64,000 bases of DNA from NCBI RefSeq assembly GCF_004353925.1, contig NZ_SMOK01000012.1, positions 186,001-250,000 on the forward strand. Reading direction: 5' to 3'. The stretch comes from Pseudomonas sp. H9. GTDB taxonomy: Bacteria; Pseudomonadota; Gammaproteobacteria; Pseudomonadales; Pseudomonadaceae. The notes beneath the pieces were generated by a model. That model was given only the letters and a program-made list of their open reading frames with translations, searched no databases and had not been told where the DNA came from. Position numbers and translations under genes: made by a program. Shown here piece after piece: positions 41,728 through 50,037 of the stretch (position 1 is its first letter; every line of letters begins with the position of its first letter).

Positions 41728-43038
41728 TCAAGAGGCCACGCGCTGGGCGATTTGAGCAGGGGCAAAATGGCAGGTAAAGGTGCTGCCGTGGCCGAGCACA
41801 CTGCTGACCTCCAGGCGCGCGCGGTGCCGCAACAGCACATGCTTTACGATCGCCAGGCCAAGGCCGGTGCCACCAGTATTGGAGTTGCGGCTGGAGTCGA
41901 CCCGGTAAAAACGTTCGGTCAGCCGTGGCAGGTGCTTGGCGTCGATACCGATGCCCGAGTCCTGGACGCTCAGGTGTGCGCCTTGGTCGTCGCTCCACCA
42001 GCGAATGCGGATCTGTCCTTCGTCTTGAGTGTATTTGACGGCGTTGAATATCAGGTTAGAGAACGCACTGCGCAGCTCTGCTTCGCTGCCCTTGAGGCAA
42101 ACACCGGGCGTGGCTTCCAGGGTAATGCGTTGGTTACGCTGACCAGACAATGCCTGAGCGTCACCCTTGATCGATTGCAGCAAGGTGTCGATCGCCACGG
42201 GCTGATTGTCCGAGGGGTAATCGGTGGCTTCCAACTTGGCCAGCAACAGCAGGTCGTTGAGCAGGGCCTGCATGCGTCCGCCTTGTTGCTGCATTTGCTG
42301 CAGTGCCCGAACCCAGCGAGGGTTAACGTCTTCGACGTTGTCGAGCAGGGTCTCCAGGTAGCCGGCGATCACCGTCAGGGGCGTGCGCAGCTCATGGGAA
42401 ACGTTGGCGACGAAGTCCTTGCGCATCTGTTCGAGTTGATGGATGCGCGTGACATCGCGAACCAGCATCAAGTGCTCATTGTTGCCGTAGCGGGTGATAT
42501 GCAGTTGCACGCGCAGGCGGTCGTTGATCGGTGAAGGGATTTCCAGAGGTTCAAGGTAGTTCTCCTGCTCGAAGTACTCCTTGAAGCGTGGGTGACGCAC
42601 CAGATTGGTGACCGGCTGGCCGCTGTCCTGCGGGGTCTTCAGGCCGAGCAAGGTTTCGGCGGCGCGGTTCCACCATTCCAGATTGCCGTCACTGTCGAGC
42701 ATGATCACCGCATCCCGCAGTGCGGCGGTGGATTCTTGCACGCGGTCGATCACTGCTTGCAGGCGGCCTCGCGCCCGCTGATCACGGCGTTGCAGGTGAT
42801 AAATGCTGTCGAATACTTCGCCCCACAGGCCATAGCCATCAGGCGGCGCTTCATCAGGCTTGTGCAGGCGTAGCCACTCATGCAGGCGCAGCAACTGTTT
42901 GAGCGTCCAGCCCAGGTACAGCGCCAGGCCCAAGGCCAGGCTCCAGCCGTAATAGCCGCTGATCAGCCCGACCAGCAGGCAGGCGGTGATCAACAGCAGC
43001 ATGTGGCGAATCAGAGTGCCATGCCAATTTTGGTTCAA
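41728..43038 (-). CDS. phoR: Phosphate regulon sensor kinase PhoR
   Basis: The 436-residue histidine kinase has two close membrane helices (about 12-47), a charged linker, a PAS domain (about 98-200) and the H-box VSHELRTPL with His215. N-box FSNLIFNAVKYT, G1 DSGIGID and G2 GTGLGLAI complete the kinase domain. It has no real periplasmic sensor; it reads phosphate status through PstSCAB-PhoU. It follows phoB on the minus strand across a repeat-filled 116-bp spacer. Confidence 0.97.
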   Translation of the reverse strand: MNQNWHGTLIRHMLLLITACLLVGLISGYYGWSLALGLALYLGWTLKQLLRLHEWLRLHKPDEAPPDGYGLWGEVFDSIYHLQRRDQRARGRLQAVIDRVQESTAALRDAVIMLDSDGNLEWWNRAAETLLGLKTPQDSGQPVTNLVRHPRFKEYFEQENYLEPLEIPSPINDRLRVQLHITRYGNNEHLMLVRDVTRIHQLEQMRKDFVANVSHELRTPLTVIAGYLETLLDNVEDVNPRWVRALQQMQQQGGRMQALLNDLLLLAKLEATDYPSDNQPVAIDTLLQSIKGDAQALSGQRNQRITLEATPGVCLKGSEAELRSAFSNLIFNAVKYTQDEGQIRIRWWSDDQGAHLSVQDSGIGIDAKHLPRLTERFYRVDSSRNSNTGGTGLGLAIVKHVLLRHRARLEVSSVLGHGSTFTCHFAPAQIAQRVAS

Positions 43039-43057
43039 TTTGGATCCTTAGCGGATC

Positions 43058-43152
43058 AGCTGCAAGTTGCAAGCTACAAGCTGCAAGATTGAAGCGGACC
43101 GCGTGTTGCTTTTGCTCTTTCTTGAGGCTTGCAGCTTACAGCTTGCCGCTTA
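43058..43152. repeat. Intergenic inverted repeat, second family (phoB-phoR spacer)
   Basis: AGCTGCAAGTTGCAAGCTAC and AAGCTGCAAG on the left, GAGGCTTGCAGCTTACAGC and TTGCCGCTTA on the right. Same sequence words as in the pycA-oadA, pstA-pstB and pstB-phoU spacers. Confidence 0.85.
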
Positions 43153-43154
43153 AA

Positions 43155-43844
43155 TCAACTTTTAGTTGAGAACCGGTAGCCGGTGCCGCGTACCGTTTGT
43201 ACCAGATTCTCGTAGGCGTCACCCAGCGCTTTGCGCAGGCGACGGATATGCACATCAACCGTGCGTTCCTCGACATACACATTGCCGCCCCAGACCTGAT
43301 CGAGCAACTGCCCACGGGTATAGGCGCGTTCCTGGTGGGTCATGAAGAACTGCAGCAGGCGGTATTCGGTCGGGCCCATTTCCGCAGGCTTGCCATCAAT
43401 GGTGACGCGGTGGCTGATGGGATCGAGCAACAGGCCACCGACTTCGATCGGTGCTTCGCCATCACTTGGGCCTGCACGGCGCAGTACCGCCTTGAGACGG
43501 GCGACCAGCTCGCGGGGCGAGAACGGTTTGGTGATGTAGTCGTCAGCGCCGACTTCAAGGCCCTGGATCTTGTTGTCTTCCTCACCCTTGGCGGTGAGCA
43601 TGATGATCGGGATATCGCCAGTCAGTTCGTCGCGCTTCAGGCGGCGGGCCAGCTCGATACCCGAGGTGCCCGGGAGCATCCAGTCGAGAAGAATCAGGTC
43701 CGGCTTGCGGTCAACGATGATGGCGTGGGCCTGTTGGGAGTTCTCGGCTTCCAAGCAGTCATAGCCGGCCATTTCCAATGCAACGGCGATCATCTCGCGG
43801 ATTGGCGCTTCGTCGTCAACGATCAGAATGTTTCTGCCAACCAT
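43155..43844 (-). CDS. phoB: Phosphate regulon response regulator PhoB
   Basis: The 229-residue OmpR-type regulator has a receiver with Asp54 (LLDWMLPGT), the acidic pocket VDDEAP and Lys in [10 protein letters not shown]. Its winged-helix DNA-binding domain (about 130-225) includes [15 protein letters not shown] and [12 protein letters not shown]. It activates pst and other phosphate genes. I chose ATG 43844, with GAGAGG 7 nt upstream; a TTG two codons earlier also exists. A Pho-box-like sequence upstream suggests autoregulation. Confidence 0.98.
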   Translation of the reverse strand: MVGRNILIVDDEAPIREMIAVALEMAGYDCLEAENSQQAHAIIVDRKPDLILLDWMLPGTSGIELARRLKRDELTGDIPIIMLTAKGEEDNKIQGLEVGADDYITKPFSPRELVARLKAVLRRAGPSDGEAPIEVGGLLLDPISHRVTIDGKPAEMGPTEYRLLQFFMTHQERAYTRGQLLDQVWGGNVYVEERTVDVHIRRLRKALGDAYENLVQTVRGTGYRFSTKS

Positions 43845-43896
43845 GTTCAAACCTCTCCCTATTCAGGTGTCGTGGCCCGCATTAGATAACGGAATT

Positions 43897-43914
43897 ATTG
43901 CAGTCGTGTGACAG
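43897..43914 (-). promoter_or_regulatory. Pho box upstream of phoB
   Basis: On the minus strand CTGTCAC, an ACGA spacer and CTGCAAT, matching the PhoB consensus at 6 and 5 of 7 positions, 53 bp before phoB. Consistent with the known autoregulation of phoBR in other bacteria. Confidence 0.65.
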
Positions 43915-43989
43915 GCTGTGACCGTTCCGGCAACATTCTGTTACTGAGCTAGGCTTAAGTTCCCTCTCTCGAGAAACATGGTGGATCCA

Positions 43990-44361
43990 ATGACACGACA
44001 TACGCTGAACTGGATGACGCTTTTTACTGCGGTGGCACTGGCGCTGCCCGGCATAGCGTCAGCCCATCATGCCATGATGAAAGATGGTGTGATGGTCGAC
44101 CATGCAGGCATGACGCTGTACACCTTCGACAAGGATGCGGATGGCAAATCCATGTGCAACGGCGAGTGTGCCAAAAACTGGCCGCCATTGATGGTCAAGG
44201 CTAGCGACACGGCTGAAGAGGGCTGGACTCAGATCAAACGCGATGACGGCTCAATGCAATGGGCCTACAAAGGCAAGCCGGTGTACACCTTCGTCAAGGA
44301 CAAGAAAGCCGGTGACATGACCGGTGACGGCATGAAGGACGTCTGGCACGTCATCAAATAG
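43990..44361 (+). CDS. COG4315-type exported protein with secreted repeat
   Basis: The 123-residue protein has a signal peptide (MTRHTLNWMTLFTAVALALPGIASA) followed by HHAMMKDGVMVDH and two copies of the COG4315 repeat: MTLYTFDKDADGKSMCNGECAKNWPP and AYKGKPVYTFVKDKKAGDMTGDGMKDVWHVI. The C-x3-C pair in the first repeat and the His/Met-rich N-terminus are compatible with metal or haem-related periplasmic roles, but function is unknown. ATG 43990 with GGTGGA upstream is preferred to ATG 43978. It diverges from phoB. Confidence 0.87.
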   Translation: MTRHTLNWMTLFTAVALALPGIASAHHAMMKDGVMVDHAGMTLYTFDKDADGKSMCNGECAKNWPPLMVKASDTAEEGWTQIKRDDGSMQWAYKGKPVYTFVKDKKAGDMTGDGMKDVWHVIK

Positions 44362-44370
44362 TCGAGCTTG

Positions 44371-44427
44371 ATCGCGGGGCAAGCCCGCTCCCACATGTGT
44401 CCGGTGGGAGCGGGCTTGCCCCGCGAT
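44371..44427. repeat. REP pair (back-to-back orientation)
   Basis: ATCGCGGGGCAAGCCCGCTC followed after a short spacer by its reverse complement, between the convergent COG4315 gene and ubiA. Confidence 0.95.
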
Positions 44428-44431
44428 GAAG

Positions 44432-45319
44432 TCAGAAGCTGTAATCCAGCACAATCCCGACAAACACCAGCAACCCGGCCCAATGGTTGTGCAGGAAAGC
44501 CTTGAAACACGACTCGCGGTCGAGCTTGCGGGTCGACCAGAATTCCCAGACAAAGCACACTAAGGCAGCGATGAGCCCCAGGTGGAACCAGCCACCCAGC
44601 TCAAAGCGGTTACCCGCCAGTAGCAAGCACGCCAACGACAGCACTTGCAGGGTCAGGATAATGGCCCGGTCGGCCTCACCGAACAGAATCGCCGTAGACT
44701 TCACGCCGATCTTCAGGTCATCGTCGCGGTCGACCATCGCGTAATAGGTGTCATACCCCACCGTCCACAGCAGGTTGGCGATGTACAACAGCCAGGCAAT
44801 GGCGGGCAGTTCACCGGTGGCCGCAGTGAAGGCCATCGGGATGCCCCAGGAATAGGCCGCTCCAAGCACCACTTGCGGGTAGTAGGTGTAGCGTTTCATG
44901 AACGGGTAACAGGCCGCCAGCGCCACTGCGCCGAACGACAGCCACACGGTTTGGGCGTTGGTGCACAGCACCAGCAGGAAACTCACGCCAACCAGCACGG
45001 CAAACAGCACCAACGCCTCACGGGCTTTGATTTTGCCGGCCGCCAGAGGGCGTTCGGCGGTGCGTTTGACATGGCCATCGACCTTGCGGTCGGCAAAGTC
45101 GTTGATGGCACAGCCCGCTGCCCGCATCAGCACCACACCCAAGGTAAAGATCACCACATTGGCCAGCGTCGGTGAGCCCTTGGCAGCGATCCATACGGCA
45201 GAGAGTGTTGGCCACAACAGCAGGTAGATGCCGATGGGGCGGTCCATGCGGCTCAGTTGAATGAAGTCCCAGGCCCGAGGGTGCAGGCGATTGAACGACT
45301 TGAGCAGCTGCAGGTACAT
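44432..45319 (-). CDS. ubiA: 4-hydroxybenzoate polyprenyltransferase
   Basis: The 295-residue membrane prenyltransferase has about eight helices and both Asp-rich Mg2+-diphosphate motifs, [20 protein letters not shown] and [13 protein letters not shown]. It attaches the polyprenyl tail to 4-hydroxybenzoate in ubiquinone synthesis. Its start overlaps the ubiC stop by one base (TGATG), so the two genes are translationally coupled. Confidence 0.97.
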   Translation of the reverse strand: MYLQLLKSFNRLHPRAWDFIQLSRMDRPIGIYLLLWPTLSAVWIAAKGSPTLANVVIFTLGVVLMRAAGCAINDFADRKVDGHVKRTAERPLAAGKIKAREALVLFAVLVGVSFLLVLCTNAQTVWLSFGAVALAACYPFMKRYTYYPQVVLGAAYSWGIPMAFTAATGELPAIAWLLYIANLLWTVGYDTYYAMVDRDDDLKIGVKSTAILFGEADRAIILTLQVLSLACLLLAGNRFELGGWFHLGLIAALVCFVWEFWSTRKLDRESCFKAFLHNHWAGLLVFVGIVLDYSF

Positions 45320-45882
45320 CAGCGGATCTCCCCGGCAATCTCAGAGGCCTGCCACAGTGACGGCAGGAAAACTTCGGCAACCAATATACTCAATTCACCG
45401 CGGTCGAAGCGCGAGCGCCGCCCCCAGAGCGTATCGCAGGCATCCGCAGTCGGTAGCCAGGCCTGGGGGTAATGGCAAACTTCAATAGCACGGCGGGTGA
45501 AGGCCTGGTCGCAGAACAGCAGTTCGCCCAGCGAGCGGCTGCCCAGCGCTTCCATGTCCAGGCCACCGCTTTCCAGGGCGCTGCGGGCAGCGACACTGCG
45601 GGCGAACACCCAGGCCTGGCCGTGACCGCGCAAGTACACTTCGCGTACCCAGCCTTCGCTGCCGGGCGGCAGGTCGAGTGCCTGGCATTCGTCATCACGC
45701 AGGGGCTGCCAACCCTCGTAAAGGGGTGTAACAGAAAAGTGATCGGCGGATAATCGAGTCAGGCGACGCGTCAGTGAACCTTGATCAAACAACCAGTCAA
45801 GGAGTGCAGGCGTTGTGCTGTCTGCTACCTGAGAGTACTGCAACCATTCTGCAGCGGGCGCTTGCGATGTTTCGTACGGCAC
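45319..45882 (-). CDS. ubiC: Chorismate pyruvate-lyase
   Basis: The 187-residue UbiC makes 4-hydroxybenzoate and pyruvate from chorismate, the first committed ubiquinone step. Family segments are present: [51 protein letters not shown] and [19 protein letters not shown]. The start codon is GTG (45882) with no good Shine-Dalgarno. The product feeds UbiA, encoded by the next gene. Confidence 0.96.
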   Translation of the reverse strand: MPYETSQAPAAEWLQYSQVADSTTPALLDWLFDQGSLTRRLTRLSADHFSVTPLYEGWQPLRDDECQALDLPPGSEGWVREVYLRGHGQAWVFARSVAARSALESGGLDMEALGSRSLGELLFCDQAFTRRAIEVCHYPQAWLPTADACDTLWGRRSRFDRGELSILVAEVFLPSLWQASEIAGEIR

Positions 45883-46050
45883 GATGGTATGGATTAACAG
45901 GCCAAAGAGACGGCGAGCTTAGCATGATTGCCCGATCCGGCTTGCATGCTGGCACCTGGCTCCAGTACAAAGCCCCTCCTTAGCGGGTCGCCACTGTAAT
46001 TTTCATGAGAGCGGCCCCTCCAATGCCTGGGTCTGTTGAGGAAGTAAGCA

Positions 46051-46218
46051 ATGAAAAAGTGGCAGTGTATTGTGTGCGGTTTGATCTACGACGAGGCCGA
46101 AGGTTGGCCGGATGATGGCATTGCCCCCGGTACACGTTGGGAAGACGTTCCGGCAGACTGGCTGTGCCCGGACTGCGGCGTGGGCAAGATGGATTTCGAA
46201 ATGATCGCCATCGGCTGA
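46051..46218 (+). CDS. rubA: Rubredoxin
   Basis: This 55-residue protein is short but unmistakable: two iron-binding CxxC(G) knuckles, [20 protein letters not shown] and [11 protein letters not shown], with the conserved aromatic core. ATG 46051 follows GAGGAAG. It carries electrons from the reductase encoded 33 bp downstream to an acceptor such as an alkane hydroxylase or an oxygen/peroxide-reducing system; no alkane hydroxylase gene is nearby. Only one rubredoxin gene is present; P. aeruginosa has two in tandem. Confidence 0.97.
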   Translation: MKKWQCIVCGLIYDEAEGWPDDGIAPGTRWEDVPADWLCPDCGVGKMDFEMIAIG

Positions 46219-46251
46219 TCACTCTTTAATCAGGATGCAAGGACACAAGGC

Positions 46252-47400
46252 ATGACTGCACCGGTGGTAATTGTGGGTACTGGATTGGCGGGCTACAACC
46301 TGGCCCGCGAATTTCGCAAGCACGACAGCGAGACGCCTTTGCTGTTGATTACCGCCGATGACGGCCGTTCCTACTCCAAGCCCATGTTGTCCACCGGCTT
46401 TGCCAAGAACAAGGATGCCGATGGCCTGAGCATGGCTGAACCCGGTGTCATGGCCGAGCAGCTCAAGGCTGAAGTGCGCACGCATACCCGCATCAGCGGC
46501 ATCGATCCGGGCCACAAACGCCTGTGGATCGGTGAAGAGCAGGTGACCTATCGTGACCTGATCCTGGCCTGGGGCGCTCAAACCGTGCAGGTACCCGTGG
46601 CTGGGGACGCACCCGAGGCGATTTTCCCGATCAACGATCTGGAAGATTACGCGCGTTTTCGTGCTGCCGCCGCTGGTAAACGTCGGGTGCTGATCCTGGG
46701 GGCCGGGCTTATCGGCTGCGAGTTCGCCAACGACATGAGCTTGGGCGGTTTTCAGGTTGAACTGGTGGCTCCTTGCGAGCAAGTCATGCCGACCTTGCTG
46801 CACCCGGCTGCCGCTGGCGCCGTGCAGGCTGGCCTGGAGGGGCTTGGCGTGCGTTTCCATCTGGGCCCGGTGCTCAATCGCCTGCAACGCGTTGGCGAGG
46901 GGCTGGAGGCGCATCTCAGCGACGGTACGGTGATCGCTTGCGATTTGGTGGTGTCTGCTGTTGGCCTGCGCCCACGCATCGACTTGGCCGCTGCGGCCGG
47001 TTTGCAGGTTAACCGTGGCGTAGTAGTTGACCGCCAGTTGCGCACCTCGCATGCCAATATCTACGCGCTGGGTGACTGCGCTGAAGTCGATGGCCTCAAC
47101 CTGCTCTACGTCATGCCGCTGATGAGCTGCGCGCGTGCACTGGCGCAAACCCTGGCCGGTACCCCGACAGCCGTTGCCTACGGCCCGATGCCGGTGACAG
47201 TGAAAACCCCGGCGTGCCCGCTGGTGGTCTCGCCGCCGCCGCATGGCCGCGAGGGCACCTGGCAGGTCGAAGGCCAAGGTACTGACCTCAAGGTGCTGTG
47301 CCATGACGCCGATGGCAACCTGTTGGGGTATGCCCTGACCGGCTCGGCGGTGATGGAGAAACTGGCTCTAAATCGGCAACTTCCGGCGCTAATGGCGTAA
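46252..47400 (+). CDS. rubB: Rubredoxin-NAD(+) reductase
   Basis: The 382-residue FAD enzyme has the N-terminal FAD fold [17 protein letters not shown]. The NAD fold is [17 protein letters not shown]. The second FAD segment [11 protein letters not shown] and the C-terminal rubredoxin-binding domain follow. It passes electrons from NADH to the rubredoxin encoded just upstream; the two form an operon. Confidence 0.95.
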   Translation: MTAPVVIVGTGLAGYNLAREFRKHDSETPLLLITADDGRSYSKPMLSTGFAKNKDADGLSMAEPGVMAEQLKAEVRTHTRISGIDPGHKRLWIGEEQVTYRDLILAWGAQTVQVPVAGDAPEAIFPINDLEDYARFRAAAAGKRRVLILGAGLIGCEFANDMSLGGFQVELVAPCEQVMPTLLHPAAAGAVQAGLEGLGVRFHLGPVLNRLQRVGEGLEAHLSDGTVIACDLVVSAVGLRPRIDLAAAAGLQVNRGVVVDRQLRTSHANIYALGDCAEVDGLNLLYVMPLMSCARALAQTLAGTPTAVAYGPMPVTVKTPACPLVVSPPPHGREGTWQVEGQGTDLKVLCHDADGNLLGYALTGSAVMEKLALNRQLPALMA

Positions 47401-47587
47401 ATAGCGGGCGTTCTGTCGGATTTCCCCTGTTATTGCCTCAACAATGGCCGTCCAGAGACTGGCGCGGCCTCCGACGGCATGCCATCCTCACTCCCGTCTG
47501 CCGCAGTTTAGAGCCTGCGGTGCCTTGGGCGCTGTCCTTCAAGGGCAGCACGGCATAACAACAAAAAACCGTCAAAGAGGCTTCACT

Positions 47588-47863
47588 ATGCGCAAACCAG
47601 AACTCGCCGCAGCTATCGCTGAAAAGGCCGACCTCACCAAAGAGCAAGCCAATCGCGTGCTTAATGCCGTACTCGAAGAAATCACCGGCGCCCTGCACCG
47701 TAAAGACAGCGTGACGCTGGTCGGTTTCGGTACCTTCGTGCAGCGTCATCGTGGCGCCCGTACCGGCAAGAACCCACAAACCGGTGAGCCGGTAAAAATC
47801 AAAGCCAGCAACACTGTTGCTTTCAAACCAGGCAAGTCCCTGAAGGACAGCGTCAATCCGTGA
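47588..47863 (+). CDS. DNA-binding protein HU
   Basis: The 91-residue protein is a complete HU/IHF family member: MRKPELAAAIAEKADLTKEQANRVL, VTLVGFGTFVQRHRGARTGKNPQTGEPVKI (beta arm with the Arg-rich tip) and ASNTVAFKPGKSLKDSVN. It is closer to HU than to IHF because of the RTGKNPQTGE arm. It bends and compacts chromosomal DNA. AGAGG precedes the ATG at 47588; a strong terminator follows. Confidence 0.96.
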   Translation: MRKPELAAAIAEKADLTKEQANRVLNAVLEEITGALHRKDSVTLVGFGTFVQRHRGARTGKNPQTGEPVKIKASNTVAFKPGKSLKDSVNP

Positions 47864-47890
47864 TGCCTCGCACCGATTGATTGCGTTGAG

Positions 47891-47921
47891 AAACGGGCAC
47901 CCGATACGGTGCCCGTTTTTT
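47891..47921 (+). terminator. Rho-independent terminator after the HU gene
   Basis: AACGGGCACC / GGTGCCCGTT stem, short loop and six T residues, 30 bp past the stop. Confidence 0.95.
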
Positions 47922-47949
47922 ATGGGGCGTTGGCTGGGCTGACGCCTCC

Positions 47950-48021
47950 GGTAGGAGCGGGCTTGCCCCGCGATTGCGGTGTGTCAGTGAGGCTGCTTCG
48001 CGGGGCAAGCCCGCTCCCACC
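47950..48021. repeat. REP pair (inverted)
   Basis: Two facing REP units right after the HU terminator; the right unit lacks the AT of ATCGCG (TTCGCGG instead). Confidence 0.92.
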
Positions 48022-48161
48022 GGCGTACGCACCAAACACCCAGAATTACGCAGTTACAGAGCTAACGGCGATGAACGTCGCGAAATGTGCGGCAAAGTAT
48101 GGTGTTTTTGTAGCGAGACTATAAACTGCTTCGCCAGTCATTTTTTAGCCGAGGCGTGCAC

Positions 48162-48536
48162 ATGAAGTTTCGCTTTCTACTTTGGGCCATGGGCTTGCTG
48201 ATGGCTAAGGCCAGTCGCCAGAACCCGGCGTTCCAGCAACAGCTGACCGACAAGGACCTGGTGTTCCAGCTGCAGACGCTCGACGGTAAGGTTGCGCGCC
48301 ATTTCATCGTCAAAGACATGCGTATCAGCAGTCAGTCCGGTACGCATCCTCAGCCGGCATTCGCCATTGCCTTCAAAGACGCAGCCTTCGGCTTTTCCAC
48401 CTTGCAGGCGAAGAACAAGCAGTTGGCATTCATGCAGGGGATTCAGGACAAGAGCATCCAGATCAAGGGCAACCCGGCGCTGGTGATCTGGTTCCAGGGC
48501 TTGATGAAGTACCTGAAGCCGAAGAAAAAAGCCTGA
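48162..48536 (+). CDS. Conserved hypothetical protein, SCP2-like, 124 aa
   Basis: ATG 48162 follows GAGG. The product (MKFRFLLWAMGLLMAKASRQNPAF...) has a short N-terminal hydrophobic helix without a clear cleavage site, then a small alpha/beta domain. Its end (GIQDKSIQIKGNPALVIWFQGLMKYLKPKKKA) is reminiscent of SCP2/sterol-carrier-type lipid-binding folds. That similarity is an inference from pattern only. The last codons (AAG AAA AAA GCC) form the T tract of a terminator serving the convergent gene. Confidence 0.75.
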   Translation: MKFRFLLWAMGLLMAKASRQNPAFQQQLTDKDLVFQLQTLDGKVARHFIVKDMRISSQSGTHPQPAFAIAFKDAAFGFSTLQAKNKQLAFMQGIQDKSIQIKGNPALVIWFQGLMKYLKPKKKA

Positions 48537-48550
48537 GCGGGCGCTCAGGC
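48524..48550 (-). terminator. Terminator of the HDOD gene, overlapping the convergent coding end
   Basis: GCCTGAGC / GCTCAGGC stem with a 4-nt loop. On the minus strand it is followed by TTTTTTC, whose bases lie inside the last codons of the plus-strand gene. Confidence 0.85.
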
Positions 48551-48558
48551 CACGAGGA

Positions 48559-49959
48559 TCAGTGCTGGTTGAACTGCGAGGCCAGCTCGCGCAGCAGGGC
48601 TTCTGCTTCCAGCACTTTGGTCACGACATCTTCCGCTTTTTCGCGGGAGATGTTCAGGCGCTCCAGCAGCTCGTCCGGAATCGGCTCGTCAGGGCCCGAG
48701 CCAATGCCACGGGCACGTAGCAAGCGCACGGCCAGGCAAGCCAGGTTCGGGAAGGCAGCATGGTCGCCTTCATAGTAAGGGTCGTGCTGGAAGCGCAGCG
48801 CGGTGGCCAACTCATCCGGCATGTCCCAGAAACGCATTAGCCAGGCACCGATCTGCTCGCGGCTGATGCCCAGCAGGTGCTGCTCGACATAGCTGTGGCA
48901 CAGGTGTGGGTTGACCTCCAGGTGTCGGCAGATCAGCGAGAAGTGCGGCGGGAAAATGTGGGCCAGCAACAGGTAGCCAAAATTGTGCAGCAGCCCGGCC
49001 AGGTACGTCAGGCCGGCTTCCGGGCGCTCTGCACGCGGTATGGCACGGGTCAGGCCTTCAATCACCGCTGCGGTGTAGATCGACTGCTGCCAGTAGGGTG
49101 TGGCTTGCTGGGGGTGGTCTTTGGGCAGGCTCAGGGTTTTACCCAATGCCAGGCCCAGCGCCAGGTTGATCACCAGATCAAAGCCCAGTACGCGCACGAT
49201 GGCATCCTCTACCGAGCGAATCTTGCCCGGTGAAGCGTAGTAGGGCGACGCAGCCCAACTGACCACCTGTGCGGCCAGGGCTGGGTCGGTTTCGACCACG
49301 CCGGTGATGTCATCGATGGTCGCGTTGGGATCGACCCGCAGTTTGATGATCTTCTGCGCAGTTTCCGCCAGGGGTGGAATCTCGATGGTGTTTTCCAGGC
49401 GCTGTTGAATGCGGCGGGCCGTGAAGGCCTGGACAGCCTGGGAGATTTCATCGCGATCGTCGGTGGGGCGATCAAGGTTGGGGCGGATGCGTGACAGCAG
49501 TTCGCCGAAGTTGCCAGCGCTGGCCTTGCTCAGCATCTTTTTGAAATCGTCTCGCTCAATTTCCAGCCACAGGCCTGCTTGGCCGGAATGAACCAGCAGC
49601 CTTTCCGGTTTGAGCAGGCTCTCTTCATACAGGCACGGCGAGCTGGTCAGGGCCGGGATGCCGGGCAGAATTTTCAGGCCATGCTTGTCCAGCATCGTTT
49701 TGAGGCGGTCCAGCGGCACGGCAGCCAGTTTGCGGCCGGTCAGTTCGGCCAGGCGGTTGAGGTCCAGCAACTGATTTTGCGGGAACAGTACCATCAGCGC
49801 ACCGACCGAATCGTCGAGCAACACCGCCTGGACTTTGCGCTCAGGCAACAGGTGCGGGTGATCCAGGACTTCCTGGTAGGCAATACCAAGCTTTTCCAGC
49901 AAAAGCCGGATAACAGACGGAGCGTGGGGGGTTGCGGTGTCCAAGGCAACTTCAGTCAT
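48559..49959 (-). CDS. YbaK-like plus HDOD domain protein
   Basis: The 466-residue protein combines two parts. Residues about 12-155 resemble the YbaK/prolyl-tRNA deacylase fold (PSVIRLLLEKLGIAYQEV, KVQAVLLDDSVGALMVLFPQNQLLDLNRLAELTGRKLAAV). Residues about 195-400 form an HDOD domain (IPPLAETAQKIIKLRVDPNATIDDIT, DPALAAQVVSWAASPYYASPGKIRSVEDAIVRVLGF, YLAGLLHNFGYLLLAHIFP). HDOD proteins act as non-catalytic hubs in signalling and motility. The pairing with a tRNA-editing-like module is known in pseudomonads but its job is not. It is the first gene upstream of nothing obvious; recG lies 79 bp beyond. Confidence 0.9.
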   Translation of the reverse strand: MTEVALDTATPHAPSVIRLLLEKLGIAYQEVLDHPHLLPERKVQAVLLDDSVGALMVLFPQNQLLDLNRLAELTGRKLAAVPLDRLKTMLDKHGLKILPGIPALTSSPCLYEESLLKPERLLVHSGQAGLWLEIERDDFKKMLSKASAGNFGELLSRIRPNLDRPTDDRDEISQAVQAFTARRIQQRLENTIEIPPLAETAQKIIKLRVDPNATIDDITGVVETDPALAAQVVSWAASPYYASPGKIRSVEDAIVRVLGFDLVINLALGLALGKTLSLPKDHPQQATPYWQQSIYTAAVIEGLTRAIPRAERPEAGLTYLAGLLHNFGYLLLAHIFPPHFSLICRHLEVNPHLCHSYVEQHLLGISREQIGAWLMRFWDMPDELATALRFQHDPYYEGDHAAFPNLACLAVRLLRARGIGSGPDEPIPDELLERLNISREKAEDVVTKVLEAEALLRELASQFNQH

Positions 49960-50037
49960 GGTCTGTATCCAGAAATTTTATGTTCGCAAGAGTATAACCA
50001 GCTTCAACCTCGAGCTGGATCCAATTTGAGACGGCGA

